A DNA stretch of 64,000 bases from Bordetella genomosp. 8 (GTDB lineage Bacteria; Pseudomonadota; Gammaproteobacteria; Burkholderiales; Burkholderiaceae_B). Positions 34,337-43,049 of this stretch are shown here, one piece after another. Each line of letters begins with the position of its first letter. Position 1 is the first letter of the stretch. The notes under the pieces are model-generated. The model was not told the DNA's origin. It searched no databases and saw nothing but the letters and a program-made list of their open reading frames with translations. Made by a program: the position numbers and the translations under genes. The stretch lies in NCBI RefSeq assembly GCF_002119685.1, contig NZ_CP021108.1:2046001-2110000 (forward strand), read 5' to 3'.

Positions 34337-35781
34337 TGGCCTTGGACATGTGCTCTCGTCATCCTGGCGGCCAATGTGTCGCGATACGCCGGCAGGGCGC
34401 GCTGCGTTGCATGCTGGCGCTGTTGCTGACCGCTTGCCTGTGGGTGTCGGCAAACGCGTCCACCGTGCTGGATATGCAGGTTGGAGAAACGCGCGTGCTG
34501 GCGCATCCCGGCGTCAGCCGGGTCGCGGTGGGGCACGGCGAAATACTGCAGGCGGTTCCGGCCGATGCGACGGAGGTCATCGTATTCGCGCGCGCGGAAG
34601 GCGAGTCGTCGCTGCACATCTGGGCCGGCAGGAAGCGTAGTGCCTACACCGTGCGCGTCGCGCCCGCGCGATCGCGCAGCATGCGCGCCGAAGTCGATGC
34701 GCTGCTGGCCCGCATTCCGGGTGCGCGTGGCGAAGCGATAGGCGACCAGATCGTGATCGAAGGCCATGACCTGTCAGACGCGGATCATGCGCGTATCGCG
34801 GCCTTGGCGGAACGCTATCCCCAGGTGATCGACTTCACCGGCAAGGTGGGCTGGGACCGCATGGTCCTGCTGGACGTCAAGGTGGTGGAGTTGCCCCGCT
34901 CGCGCCTGACCGAGCTCGGTGTGCGGTGGGACGGCACGACGCAAGGCGGCTTGATGGCCGGATGGGCGCTGGACGCGGCGGCGTCCAGCCGGCTGGGCGA
35001 ACGCCCGGGCGTATCCCCCATACCGGCCGCCTTGCGCGCCGCGCCCGGCGCCGGCTATGCCGGCATGAACATGCTGCTTTCCTCGCGCCTGAATCTGTTG
35101 GCGGAAAGCGGCGAAGCCATCGTGCTGGCCCAACCGCAATTGCTGGCGCGCAGCGGTTCCACCGCCGAATTCCTGGCTGGAGGCGAAGTGCCCTATGCCA
35201 CGGTGGACAAGGATGGGAATGCATCCACGTTGTTCAAGCCTTATGGCGTGTCCCTGCGCATCACGCCCACCATCGCCTCCAGCGGTACGGTGCGCTCCCG
35301 TATCGAAGTGGAAGCCAGCGCGGTGGATGCTTCCGTCACCGCCACGGGCGGGCCGGCGCTGAAAACGCGGCGGGCCTCCACCGAGTTCAACGTCCGATCA
35401 GGACGCACGCTGGTGATCGGCGGCTTTCTTTCGCGGGAGCGGCACACCCAGAACAGCGGCCTGCCCGGTTTGCGCAACATTCCCTTGCTTGGCTGGTTGT
35501 TCGGGGCACGTCGCGATGAGTTCAAGGAAACGGAGCTGGCCATCTTCGTCACGCCGGTGGTGGTTACCGAGGACCATGGCGCCATGCGCCAGGCCACGGC
35601 GCAAGCCGGCGAGCGGCTGCGCAATGCATTTTCCGAACCGCCGCGGATGCTGATGACGGAACCGGCGGGCCTCGCCCCTGTGCCTGGCGACGGCGGCTGG
35701 GATCCTTACCGTGGCCCCGGTTCGCAATGGGCGAGGCCGCACCCGCGCAAGGGCGCCAACCAATATGACTTCAAGGATTGA
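34336..35781 (+). CDS. cpaC: Tad secretin (CpaC/RcpA)
   Basis: The protein is 481 residues from GTG 34336 with AAGGA five bases upstream; ATG 34348 is an alternative. A signal peptide (MLALLLTACLWVSANA) is followed by the pilus N-domain (DMQVGETRVLAHPGVSRVAVG) and a secretin core with VLAQPQLLARSGSTAEFLAGG, GVSLRITPTI and the near C-terminal LPGLRNIPLLGWLFG, then LAIFVTPVVV. It should form the outer-membrane ring through which the pilus passes. The C-terminus ends in a proline/glycine-rich tail. Confidence 0.9.
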   Translation: MALDMCSRHPGGQCVAIRRQGALRCMLALLLTACLWVSANASTVLDMQVGETRVLAHPGVSRVAVGHGEILQAVPADATEVIVFARAEGESSLHIWAGRKRSAYTVRVAPARSRSMRAEVDALLARIPGARGEAIGDQIVIEGHDLSDADHARIAALAERYPQVIDFTGKVGWDRMVLLDVKVVELPRSRLTELGVRWDGTTQGGLMAGWALDAAASSRLGERPGVSPIPAALRAAPGAGYAGMNMLLSSRLNLLAESGEAIVLAQPQLLARSGSTAEFLAGGEVPYATVDKDGNASTLFKPYGVSLRITPTIASSGTVRSRIEVEASAVDASVTATGGPALKTRRASTEFNVRSGRTLVIGGFLSRERHTQNSGLPGLRNIPLLGWLFGARRDEFKETELAIFVTPVVVTEDHGAMRQATAQAGERLRNAFSEPPRMLMTEPAGLAPVPGDGGWDPYRGPGSQWARPHPRKGANQYDFKD

Positions 35782-35784
35782 ATC

Positions 35785-37599
35785 GTGCTGGAAATCGAAC
35801 TGCAATTCGAGGATGGCACGCACCGGATCGTGCGTGTGCAGCCTCCCGTCGTGCTGGGGCGGGCGCCCCACTGCGGGATACGCATACGGCATTGGCGCGT
35901 AGGGCGCGAACACGCACGCTTCCTTGTTTCCGGACAGGATGTGGTGATCGAGGATGCAGGTACGCTATCGGGCACGTTGGTCAACGGCAGGCGCGTTGCC
36001 CGGTACGGACCCCTGACGTCGAATGACGAGGTCCTGGTCGGCCCTTGCCTGATGAAGGTGCGCCGGGAACCGTTCCTTCCCATGGCGGCGCAGGCGCTGC
36101 CGCCCGCTGCGGTCGCCATGCCCCTGTCCGAAACCACCTTGCGCGACGTCGCCGCCGACAGGCAGGCCTATGGCCTGGACACGGACATGACGGACATGAC
36201 GGACGTGACGGACGTGACGGACGTCAGACCCGCCATCGACCTGCTTCCGCATCGGCAGCGATTGCAGTCCGCATTGCTCGACGCGCTGGACCTGCGACGC
36301 CGCGACGTCGCGAAGATGAGCGACAGCCTGTTGCGCAGCGAAGCCGCCGAACGGCTGTCGGCCCTCGTTCGCGAGGATACGCAGATTCCCGCCGGCGTCG
36401 ACCCGGACGCGCTGATGCGCGAAGTGCTGGACGAAGCGCTGGGTTTCGGTCCGCTATCGCCCTTGCTTGAAGATCCCGGCGTCACGGAAATCATGGTCAA
36501 CCGCCACGATGAAATCTACGTGGAGCGCGATGGCCGCCTGGTCCGCCATGCGGCGGCATTCAGCAGCGAACAGGCGGTATTGCGGGTGTTGGAACGTATC
36601 GTGGCGCCGATAGGGCGGCGCATCGACGAAAGCTCTCCCATGGTGGATGCCCGCCTTGCCGACGGATCGCGCGTGAATGCGGTGGTCGCGCCCGTGGCGC
36701 TGAAGGGCGCTACCCTGACCATACGCAAGTTTCCGCAGCGGGCGCTCGGCATGCCAGACCTGGTGCTGCGCGGTTCCCTGGACCCGTCCATGGCGGACTT
36801 CCTGGCACGTTGCGTCGCGGAGCGCGTCAATATCGTGGTGTCCGGCGGCACTGGATCCGGCAAGACGACGCTGCTGAACATCCTGTCCAATGCCATCCCG
36901 GGCGGCGAACGCATCATCACCATCGAGGACGCCGCGGAACTCCGCCTGCGCCACGCGCACGTCGTCGCCCTGGAGGCCAGGCCTGCGAATATGGAAGGCC
37001 GCGGCCACATCGCCATACGCGACCTCGTACGCAATGCCCTGCGCATGCGGCCCGACCGCATCGTCGTGGGCGAATGCCGGGGGGCGGAGGCCTTCGACAT
37101 GCTGGCGGCCATGAACACCGGCCATGAAGGTTCGCTGACCACGCTGCACGCCAACAGCCCGCGCGACGCGCTGGGCCGCCTGGAAACCATGATTCTCATG
37201 GCGGGCATGGACCTGCCGCTGGCGGCGGTGCGCGAACACATCGCGTCCAGCATCCATCTGATCGTGCAGCAGGCCCGTATGCCCGACGGCCGGCGCCTGG
37301 TGACGGCGATCGTCGAAGTGACGGGCATGGAAGCGGGCCGTATCCAGACCCAGCCGCTATTCGTCCACGAGGGCGGCCCGGCGCGCGGCGGATTCTCCGG
37401 TTGTGGCACCATGCCCACCTTCGCCGACGCATGGCGTGAGGCCGGCCGTCCGCTCGATCCCGCGCTGTTCACGGGCCGTACGCCGTCGTTGCCACCGTCG
37501 CCGTCGCTGGCCGACGAGACAATGGAAGGCGCCAGCGCCTATGCCGAGTCCGCCCGGACGCGGCGGGCGCGCGGCATGCCACGGACGGTCGCGCCATGA
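35785..37599 (+). CDS. tadA: FHA-TadA/CpaF fusion secretion ATPase
   Basis: The protein is 604 residues from GTG 35785. The first ~95 residues are an FHA domain (VVLGRAPHC at 22-30, GREHARF, LSGTLVNG at 61-68), a phosphothreonine-binding fold. A variable linker holds a TDM/TDV repeat (about 133-147). From about 205 the TadA/CpaF ATPase follows: VTEIMVNRHDEIYVE, Walker A SGGTGSGKTTLL (about 352-363), IVVGECRGAEAFDML and HEGSLTTLHANSP. It powers pilus assembly. The separate tadZ gene normally placed before tadA is missing. Confidence 0.9.
   Translation: MLEIELQFEDGTHRIVRVQPPVVLGRAPHCGIRIRHWRVGREHARFLVSGQDVVIEDAGTLSGTLVNGRRVARYGPLTSNDEVLVGPCLMKVRREPFLPMAAQALPPAAVAMPLSETTLRDVAADRQAYGLDTDMTDMTDVTDVTDVRPAIDLLPHRQRLQSALLDALDLRRRDVAKMSDSLLRSEAAERLSALVREDTQIPAGVDPDALMREVLDEALGFGPLSPLLEDPGVTEIMVNRHDEIYVERDGRLVRHAAAFSSEQAVLRVLERIVAPIGRRIDESSPMVDARLADGSRVNAVVAPVALKGATLTIRKFPQRALGMPDLVLRGSLDPSMADFLARCVAERVNIVVSGGTGSGKTTLLNILSNAIPGGERIITIEDAAELRLRHAHVVALEARPANMEGRGHIAIRDLVRNALRMRPDRIVVGECRGAEAFDMLAAMNTGHEGSLTTLHANSPRDALGRLETMILMAGMDLPLAAVREHIASSIHLIVQQARMPDGRRLVTAIVEVTGMEAGRIQTQPLFVHEGGPARGGFSGCGTMPTFADAWREAGRPLDPALFTGRTPSLPPSPSLADETMEGASAYAESARTRRARGMPRTVAP
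36181..36225 (+). repeat. Five-copy 9-bp in-frame tandem repeat in the FHA-TadA linker
   Basis: Units are ACGGACATG twice, ACGGACGTG twice and ACGGACGTC once, encoding TDM-TDM-TDV-TDV-TDV. Each unit is a multiple of three, so copy-number change would alter linker length without frameshift. It sits between the FHA and ATPase domains. Confidence 0.9.
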
Positions 37600-38441
37600 T
37601 ATGGCTGGCGGCGCTGGCCGCGACCTGCTGCGCGGCGGTAGCCTGCTGGGGCGCCTACGGCTGGCTCGCCTTGGCATGGTCGCGCTATCGGCAGGTCTAT
37701 ACCGACACCGCCGGCGCGCGCCTGGGCGAAGTCTTTCTTTTCGTGGATCCGCGCCAGCTGTGGGCCGCCAACCTGGCCTGCTGCTTCGCCGTCGCTCTGG
37801 CGGCCTACGCGGCGAGCGGCAGCGGCGCGATCGCGCTGGCCACGGGGCTGGCGCCGATCCGGGCGCCCCAGATCCTGATCGGGTTCCTGAGGCGTCGCCG
37901 TGAGCGCCGCTTCGACGCGCAACTGCCCGACATGCTCCTGGCCCTGGGTTCCAGCCTTCGTGCCGGTACCAGCCTGGCGGGCGCCTTGCGCCAGCTGGTG
38001 GAGCATTGCGAACCCCCGCTGTCGCAGGAGTTCGGGTTGCTCCTGCGGGAGCAGCGCCTGGGTGTTTCCTTCGACCAGGCCTTACGGAACCTGCGGGCGC
38101 GCATGCCGGGGGAGGCGACCGGCCTGGTCGTGGCGGCCCTGCGTATCGCGGCGCATACCGGCGGCAACCTGGCCGAGGCGCTGGACCGAATCGCGGCCGT
38201 CCTGTCCGCGCGTCTGCAACTGCAGGAACGCATCCGCACCCTGACGGCGCAAGGCCGGCTGCAGGCCTGGATCGTCGGCGCGCTGACGCCCTGCCTGGCG
38301 GTGGTCCTGACCCTGCTGGATCCCGCGTCGATGTCGCTGCTGTGGCATAGCCAGGCCGGATGGGCGGCCCTGGGCGTCATCGCCATGCTGGAGACGGCCG
38401 GCATCATGTGGATACGGCGCATCGTCAGTATCGACGTTTGA
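37596..38441 (+). CDS. tadB: Tad platform protein TadB
   Basis: The protein is 281 residues, starting ATG 37596 inside the last codons of tadA. Two N-terminal membrane segments and two at the C-terminus (for example AWIVGALTPCLAVVLTLLDP) flank a T2SSF domain with QLPDMLLALGSSLRAGTSLAGAL and ALRIAAHTGGNLAEALDRIA. TadB and TadC form the inner-membrane platform of the pilus machine. The length is normal. Confidence 0.88.
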   Translation: MIWLAALAATCCAAVACWGAYGWLALAWSRYRQVYTDTAGARLGEVFLFVDPRQLWAANLACCFAVALAAYAASGSGAIALATGLAPIRAPQILIGFLRRRRERRFDAQLPDMLLALGSSLRAGTSLAGALRQLVEHCEPPLSQEFGLLLREQRLGVSFDQALRNLRARMPGEATGLVVAALRIAAHTGGNLAEALDRIAAVLSARLQLQERIRTLTAQGRLQAWIVGALTPCLAVVLTLLDPASMSLLWHSQAGWAALGVIAMLETAGIMWIRRIVSIDV

Positions 38442-38455
38442 ACAGGAGCAAGGCA

Positions 38456-39334
38456 ATGCATGTCCTGGCAATGGCGATGGCCGCGCTGTTCGCGGCGGGG
38501 GCTTTTTTCCTGCTGCGCCCGTTGATCCGGCCCGCCGGGCGGGCGCATCCCGTGGTGGGACGCCTGCCGCCGGCCTGGCGGGCCGCCTGGCCCTGCCTGG
38601 ACGCCATGGCGCCCGTGGTCGCCCCCTTGTTGTCCTGGCGCCGCCGCAAGCGCCTGGCCGCGCAGTTGCTGCGTGCCGGGATGCCGGGCGCCCTGGGCGT
38701 CGGCCACGTAGTAGCCGCCCAGTGGCTGTGCGCGGCCGCGGGCGCGGCGGCTGCCATGGCGCTGCTGCTCGGTGTGGCCGATGGTCCGGATCGCCTCGTG
38801 TTCCCGTCCATGGTGTGTGGCGCGGGCCTTGCAGGCGCGGCGATGCCCTGCCTGTGGTTGCGCGCGGAGATCGCGCGGCGCCGCGTGCGCATGGCGCGCG
38901 AACTGCCGTTCCTGATGGACATGACCACGCTTTGCGTGGAATCGGGCCTGAATCTCCAGGGCGCGCTGGCGCAGGCGGCGGAGCAGGGGCCGGACGGCCC
39001 GCTGCGCGACGAACTGTTGCGCGCGCTGGCCGATATGCGCGCGGGGCTACCCCGCTTGCAGGCGTTGTACGCGTGGTCGGATCGCGTCGATTTGCCGGGC
39101 GTCCGCGCGCTGACAACCGCACTGGCCCAGGCCGACGCCTCGGGCATGAGCCTGGGGCCGATCCTGCGGGCACAATCCGAGCGTCGACGCACGGAACGCT
39201 TCCACCGGGCGGAAAAACTCGCCATGCAGGCGCCCGTCAAGATGCTGTTCCCCCTGGTCTGCTGCATCTTCCCGTGCACGTTCGTCGTGCTGGCCTTTCC
39301 GATCGCGGTGCAATTCTGGCAGGTGCTGCAATGA
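38456..39334 (+). CDS. tadC: Tad platform protein TadC
   Basis: The protein is 292 residues from ATG 38456 behind AGGAGCAAGG. It has N-terminal membrane segments, then the T2SSF domain (LPFLMDMTTLCVESGLNLQGAL and LTTALAQADASGMSLGPILR), and a C-terminal membrane helix (MLFPLVCCIFPCTFVVLAFP). It pairs with TadB. The stop overlaps the ATG of the DUF192 gene. Confidence 0.88.
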   Translation: MHVLAMAMAALFAAGAFFLLRPLIRPAGRAHPVVGRLPPAWRAAWPCLDAMAPVVAPLLSWRRRKRLAAQLLRAGMPGALGVGHVVAAQWLCAAAGAAAAMALLLGVADGPDRLVFPSMVCGAGLAGAAMPCLWLRAEIARRRVRMARELPFLMDMTTLCVESGLNLQGALAQAAEQGPDGPLRDELLRALADMRAGLPRLQALYAWSDRVDLPGVRALTTALAQADASGMSLGPILRAQSERRRTERFHRAEKLAMQAPVKMLFPLVCCIFPCTFVVLAFPIAVQFWQVLQ

Positions 39335-40371
39335 CAGGCGTCCTGGGCACGCCGACCGGGACGCGTGGCTGCCGCCTGCGGATAGTGCGTGTGAAAAAAT
39401 GGTGCGGACGCCTGCGCGGCTTGCTGTGCCGGCGTCGGCCGCGACCCGGCATCGCCTTGTGGCTATCACCCTGCCGCGCGGTCCATACCTGCGGGATGAA
39501 ATACGCGCTGGACGTCGTATTCCTGGACCGGAGCGGCCGCGTGGCGGCCGTCATCCCGGCCCTGCGGCCCTGGCGGGTGGCGCTATGCCTGCGTGCCGTG
39601 TCCGTCGTCGAGCTGGAAGCCGGCGCCGTCGACCTCGAACACGGAGGTATAGGCCGGATAGAAGCTGCTATACAGCACGCCGAACGCCGCGATGCTGACG
39701 GGAACCTGCACCGTATTGACCAGGGTCTGCGAGACGTCCAGGGAAATCAGGGTGCTGGCGCAGAAATCGATGCCCAGGAATACCGCCGCCCAGGTCAGTC
39801 CGTACACCAGGAAGGCCCACTTGTTGCGCCAGCAGGCGACACCGGAAAAGAACAGCGCCTGCGACAACCTGACGTTGTGCCAGGCCACCAGCACCGGCGC
39901 ATGCCAGAACAGGGCGCCGATGATCAGGTACAGGGTGCCGAAGATCAGCAAGGCGGTATGCAGCGTCTCGAAGAACGGCACGTAGTCGTTGGTGACCGAC
40001 GCCGCCCGGATGCCGTCCGCGAGTTCATTGGAAAACGGTACGAACGCGATCAGTCCGGCCAGCATGCACAGGCCCGCGTACAGGCCGCCGAGGATAAGCA
40101 GCTTCTTCAGTACGCCGGGCTTCTGCAGGGGCTTGAGCCACATGGACGGCAGCATGGTGCGGTCGGCGTCGATGTGCTTGCAGGCCGAGAGCGTCATCAA
40201 CGTGACGCAGGGCATCAACGCGGTGCAGAAGAGCGGGCCGATGGGCACCGTGAACATTGCGAACAGCAACAAGAGGCTGACGACGAGCGACCAGGTGAAC
40301 AACGCCAGCGGCTGACGCATGAACAGCCGGAATCCCTCTCGCGCCCATTGCCATCCGGCGGTTGCTGGTAA
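39331..40371 (+). CDS. DUF192 protein with antisense read-through tail
   Basis: The frame starts at ATG 39331 inside the tadC stop. The first ~100 residues are a DUF192 domain: GIALWLSPCRAVHTCGMKY, then ALDVVFLDRSGRVAAVIPAL and SVVELEAGA. DUF192 genes are common at the end of Tad operons; their role is unknown. A normal stop would come soon after VELEAGA, but the frame stays open to 40371 and overlaps the convergent membrane-protein gene on the opposite strand for nearly its whole length. The extra ~245 residues (Gln-, Glu- and Arg-rich) look like antisense, not a domain. The gene is probably 3'-damaged. Confidence 0.6.
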   Translation: MTGVLGTPTGTRGCRLRIVRVKKWCGRLRGLLCRRRPRPGIALWLSPCRAVHTCGMKYALDVVFLDRSGRVAAVIPALRPWRVALCLRAVSVVELEAGAVDLEHGGIGRIEAAIQHAERRDADGNLHRIDQGLRDVQGNQGAGAEIDAQEYRRPGQSVHQEGPLVAPAGDTGKEQRLRQPDVVPGHQHRRMPEQGADDQVQGAEDQQGGMQRLEERHVVVGDRRRPDAVREFIGKRYERDQSGQHAQARVQAAEDKQLLQYAGLLQGLEPHGRQHGAVGVDVLAGRERHQRDAGHQRGAEERADGHREHCEQQQEADDERPGEQRQRLTHEQPESLSRPLPSGGCW

Positions 40372-40386
40372 GGATGCTGCTTGCAT
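39583..40386 (-). CDS. BPSS1780 family integral membrane protein
   Basis: The protein is 267 residues from ATG 40386 behind AGAGGAAA. It starts with GWQWAREGFRLFMRQPLALFTW and has about six membrane segments, the pattern of the BPSS1780 family of unknown function widespread in Burkholderiales. The C-terminus (YSSFYPAYTSVFEVDG) lies opposite the end of the DUF192 domain. It is transcribed convergently with the Tad operon. Confidence 0.85.
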   Translation of the reverse strand: MQAASLPATAGWQWAREGFRLFMRQPLALFTWSLVVSLLLLFAMFTVPIGPLFCTALMPCVTLMTLSACKHIDADRTMLPSMWLKPLQKPGVLKKLLILGGLYAGLCMLAGLIAFVPFSNELADGIRAASVTNDYVPFFETLHTALLIFGTLYLIIGALFWHAPVLVAWHNVRLSQALFFSGVACWRNKWAFLVYGLTWAAVFLGIDFCASTLISLDVSQTLVNTVQVPVSIAAFGVLYSSFYPAYTSVFEVDGAGFQLDDGHGTQA

Positions 40387-40447
40387 TTTCCTCTTTGCTT
40401 ATGCTGCCAAGCACATAGTCATGCTTGAATTATGGAGCCAGCCCGCG

Positions 40448-41416
40448 TCAGGGCAAGGTCGGCGGTGTTTCGCGGTGGCGCGCGAGCAACACTCGCTCGA
40501 AATGCCGTGGGTCGTGCGGTTTCAAAGTCTGCGCGGGCCGCGGCAGATAGAAGTCGTAAAGCCGGGACAGCCAGAAGCGCAGCGCAGCGCCGCGCAGCAT
40601 GGCGGGCCAGGCCTGCCGCTCCTGTTCCGTGAACGGCCGTTCCTGCGCATAGGCGCTGAGCCAGCTCTGCGCGAGTTCCGGCACGATCTGCCCGGTTTCT
40701 CGGACGATGCACCAATCGTTGATGCTGACCGCCACGTCGAACAACCAGGTGTCGCAGCCGGCAAAGTAGAAATCGATGAAACCGCCCATCAACGGCGTCT
40801 CGAACGTGCCGGCGAAGAGCACGTTGTCCCGGAACAGGTCGCAATGGGCGGGCCCGCCGGGCAGGCTCGGCCACAAGGGGCTCGCCGCCGCGGCGATCTG
40901 CTCGTCCAGGCTTTGCCGCAGCAGTTCATCCTGGGCCGGGTCCAGGAAAGGCCGGACCTTGGGCGCGGTCTCGCGCCACCAGGGAAGTCCCCGCAGGTTC
41001 GGCTGGCGCAGAGGCAGGTCGCGCGCCGCGAGGTGCGCCAGGGCCAGCGTGCGGCCCGTCAGCGCGCAATGCAGCGGCCCGGGCGCCGGTTCGTAGCCGC
41101 CCGGCAGGCGGGTCACGATGGCGCACGGCTTGCCATGCATGTCGACCAGGCGGGCGCCATTCCGGCTCGTCTGCGGCTGTGGCACCGGCACGCCGCGATC
41201 GGCCAACTGGTGCATCAGCTCGATATAGAAGGGCAGTTGTTCACGGGTAAGCACCTCGAACACCGTCAACACGTATTCGCCGGCGGTCGTCGTCAGGAAA
41301 TAGTTGGTATTTTCGATCCCGGCCGTAATGCCCTGCAGGGAAACCAGTTCCCCAAGCTCGAATTGCGTCAGCAGGCTGCGGGCGTCGTCGTCGGAGACGG
41401 AGGTGAATACGGCCAT
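40448..41416 (-). CDS. thrB: Homoserine kinase (ThrB2/APH type)
   Basis: The protein is 322 residues starting MAVFTSVSDDDARSLLTQFELG. It is the aminoglycoside-phosphotransferase-like homoserine kinase used by many beta- and gamma-proteobacteria. Motifs include GITAGIENTNYFLTTTAGEYVLTVFE, the catalytic PAHCDLFRDNVLF and FIDFYFAGCDTWLFDVAV. It phosphorylates homoserine in threonine synthesis. It is divergent from dusA across 99 bases. Confidence 0.93.
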   Translation of the reverse strand: MAVFTSVSDDDARSLLTQFELGELVSLQGITAGIENTNYFLTTTAGEYVLTVFEVLTREQLPFYIELMHQLADRGVPVPQPQTSRNGARLVDMHGKPCAIVTRLPGGYEPAPGPLHCALTGRTLALAHLAARDLPLRQPNLRGLPWWRETAPKVRPFLDPAQDELLRQSLDEQIAAAASPLWPSLPGGPAHCDLFRDNVLFAGTFETPLMGGFIDFYFAGCDTWLFDVAVSINDWCIVRETGQIVPELAQSWLSAYAQERPFTEQERQAWPAMLRGAALRFWLSRLYDFYLPRPAQTLKPHDPRHFERVLLARHRETPPTLP

Positions 41417-41515
41417 GTAGGATGCGGCGAAGGTTGTCGGAGATCGGCGGCCGCGCCATGCAGCGGCGGCGCAATTTTAGACCACCCGGCGCCGATACCC
41501 CGCGCAGCGGCTAAA

Positions 41516-42550
41516 ATGGCCGCATCCTCCCGTCAGGTTCCGTCCGTGCTTGCTTCCGATTGGCGGCTTTGCGTCGCGCCCATGATCGATGTCACCGATC
41601 GCCATTGCCGCTATTTTCATCGGCTGCTGGCGCCACGCGCACGCCTGTATACCGAAATGATCACCACGGGCGCCTTGCTCCATGGCGATGTCGCCCGGCA
41701 CCTGGACTACGACACCGCCGAGCACCCCGTCGCCCTGCAGCTTGGAGGCAGCGAGCCGGACGCCCTGGCCCACGCCGCCCGGCTTGGACAGCGCTGGGGC
41801 TACGACGAAATCAACCTGAACTGCGGCTGTCCCTCCGAACGTGTCCAGCGGGGCGCCTTCGGCGCATGCCTGATGGCCGAGCCGGATCTGGTCGCCGACT
41901 GCGTCAAGGCGATGCAGGATGCGGTCGACGTCCCGGTGACCGTCAAGCACAGGCTCGGCCTGGATTACGACGAGTCGTATGCCTTCGTCCGCGATTTCGT
42001 GGGCAAGCTTTATGACGCCGGTTGCCGCGTTTTCATCGTGCACGCCCGCAATGCCGTGCTGAAAGGCCTTTCGCCGAAAGACAATCGTGAAATCCCACCG
42101 TTGCGCTACGACGCCGCTGCCCAGCTGAAACGCGACTTTCCCGATTGCGTGGTGGTGTTGAATGGCGGCCTGGGCGATGCCGAGACCGCCGCGCAGGCGT
42201 CCGCCGGCTTCGACGGTGTCATGCTGGGACGCGCGGCCTGGCATACGCCGCGGGTGCTGTCGGAGCTTTCCATGCGTTTCTGGCCCGGCATCCGCTTGCC
42301 GGGCGACGCGCAGGTCGTCGATGCCATGACGCGCTACGCCACGCAGGCCGTGGCGCGCGGCGTTCCCTTGCGTGTGCTGGTGCGGCCCCTGCTGGGCCTG
42401 GTGAACGGCCAGGCCGGCGCCCGTCGCTGGCGCCGCATGCTGTCGGACGCGGCCGCGCTGAAGTCGGACGATCCGGCGTTGATCTATGAAGCCTGGCGCA
42501 GTGTTTCCCACCCCACGGCGCAGCGCGCCGAAACGGTGGAACTGGGCTAG
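41516..42550 (+). CDS. dusA: tRNA-dihydrouridine(20/20a) synthase DusA
   Basis: The protein is 344 residues from ATG 41516; a GTG at 41546 is another possible start. It has the FMN barrel with RLCVAPMIDVTDRHCR, VALQLGGSEPDALAHAA and INLNCGCPSERVQRGAFG, in which the catalytic cysteine is the second one (about residue 105). VTVKHRLGLDYDESYAFV and the final GARRWRRMLS also fit DusA. It reduces U20/U20a in tRNA D-loops. It ends four bases from the convergent CBS gene. Confidence 0.93.
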   Translation: MAASSRQVPSVLASDWRLCVAPMIDVTDRHCRYFHRLLAPRARLYTEMITTGALLHGDVARHLDYDTAEHPVALQLGGSEPDALAHAARLGQRWGYDEINLNCGCPSERVQRGAFGACLMAEPDLVADCVKAMQDAVDVPVTVKHRLGLDYDESYAFVRDFVGKLYDAGCRVFIVHARNAVLKGLSPKDNREIPPLRYDAAAQLKRDFPDCVVVLNGGLGDAETAAQASAGFDGVMLGRAAWHTPRVLSELSMRFWPGIRLPGDAQVVDAMTRYATQAVARGVPLRVLVRPLLGLVNGQAGARRWRRMLSDAAALKSDDPALIYEAWRSVSHPTAQRAETVELG

Positions 42551-42553
42551 CCG

Positions 42554-43021
42554 TCACATTTCCTTGGACGCCGCGCCTTCCTCGTCCATGGGCCAGTCGC
42601 GAATGTAGGCCTTGAGCATGTTGTTCTCGAAGCGCTGCGCATTGACGATGGCCTGCGCCATATCGTAGAAGGAAATTACGCCCATCAGCATATTGCCGTC
42701 CATGACGGGGATATATCGGGCGTGCTTTTCCAGCATCAGGCGTTGCACTTCGTCCGCGCTGGTGTTGGGCGTCACGCTGACCGGCGCGTCGTCCATGATG
42801 GCGCGGATCGTGGTGGTGCCCAGCGTGCCGCCGTTGCGGTTCAGGTGCTGGATGATTTCGCGGAACGTCAACATGCCGGCCAGCATGCCGGATTCCATGA
42901 TGACGAGCGAGCCGATGTCCTGCAGGCTCATAGTTTCCACGGCCTTGCTGACAGGAGTGTCCGGCGAGGCCGTGTACAGGGTGTCGCCCTTGACGCGAAG
43001 AATTTCGCTGACTTTCAACAT
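42554..43021 (-). CDS. CBS domain pair protein
   Basis: The protein is 155 residues from ATG 43021, with GGAGG 6 bases upstream, which decides against the ATG 12 bases further up. Two tandem CBS motifs are visible: TLYTASPDTPVSKAVETM with DIGSLVIMESG, then APVSVTPNTSADEVQRLM with ARYIPVMDG. Such proteins bind adenine nucleotides and act as energy sensors, but the partner is unknown. The YihY gene lies 28 bases upstream on the same strand. Confidence 0.88.
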   Translation of the reverse strand: MLKVSEILRVKGDTLYTASPDTPVSKAVETMSLQDIGSLVIMESGMLAGMLTFREIIQHLNRNGGTLGTTTIRAIMDDAPVSVTPNTSADEVQRLMLEKHARYIPVMDGNMLMGVISFYDMAQAIVNAQRFENNMLKAYIRDWPMDEEGAASKEM

Positions 43022-43049
43022 GATGTCCTCCATGGGCTGGCGCCCAGGC

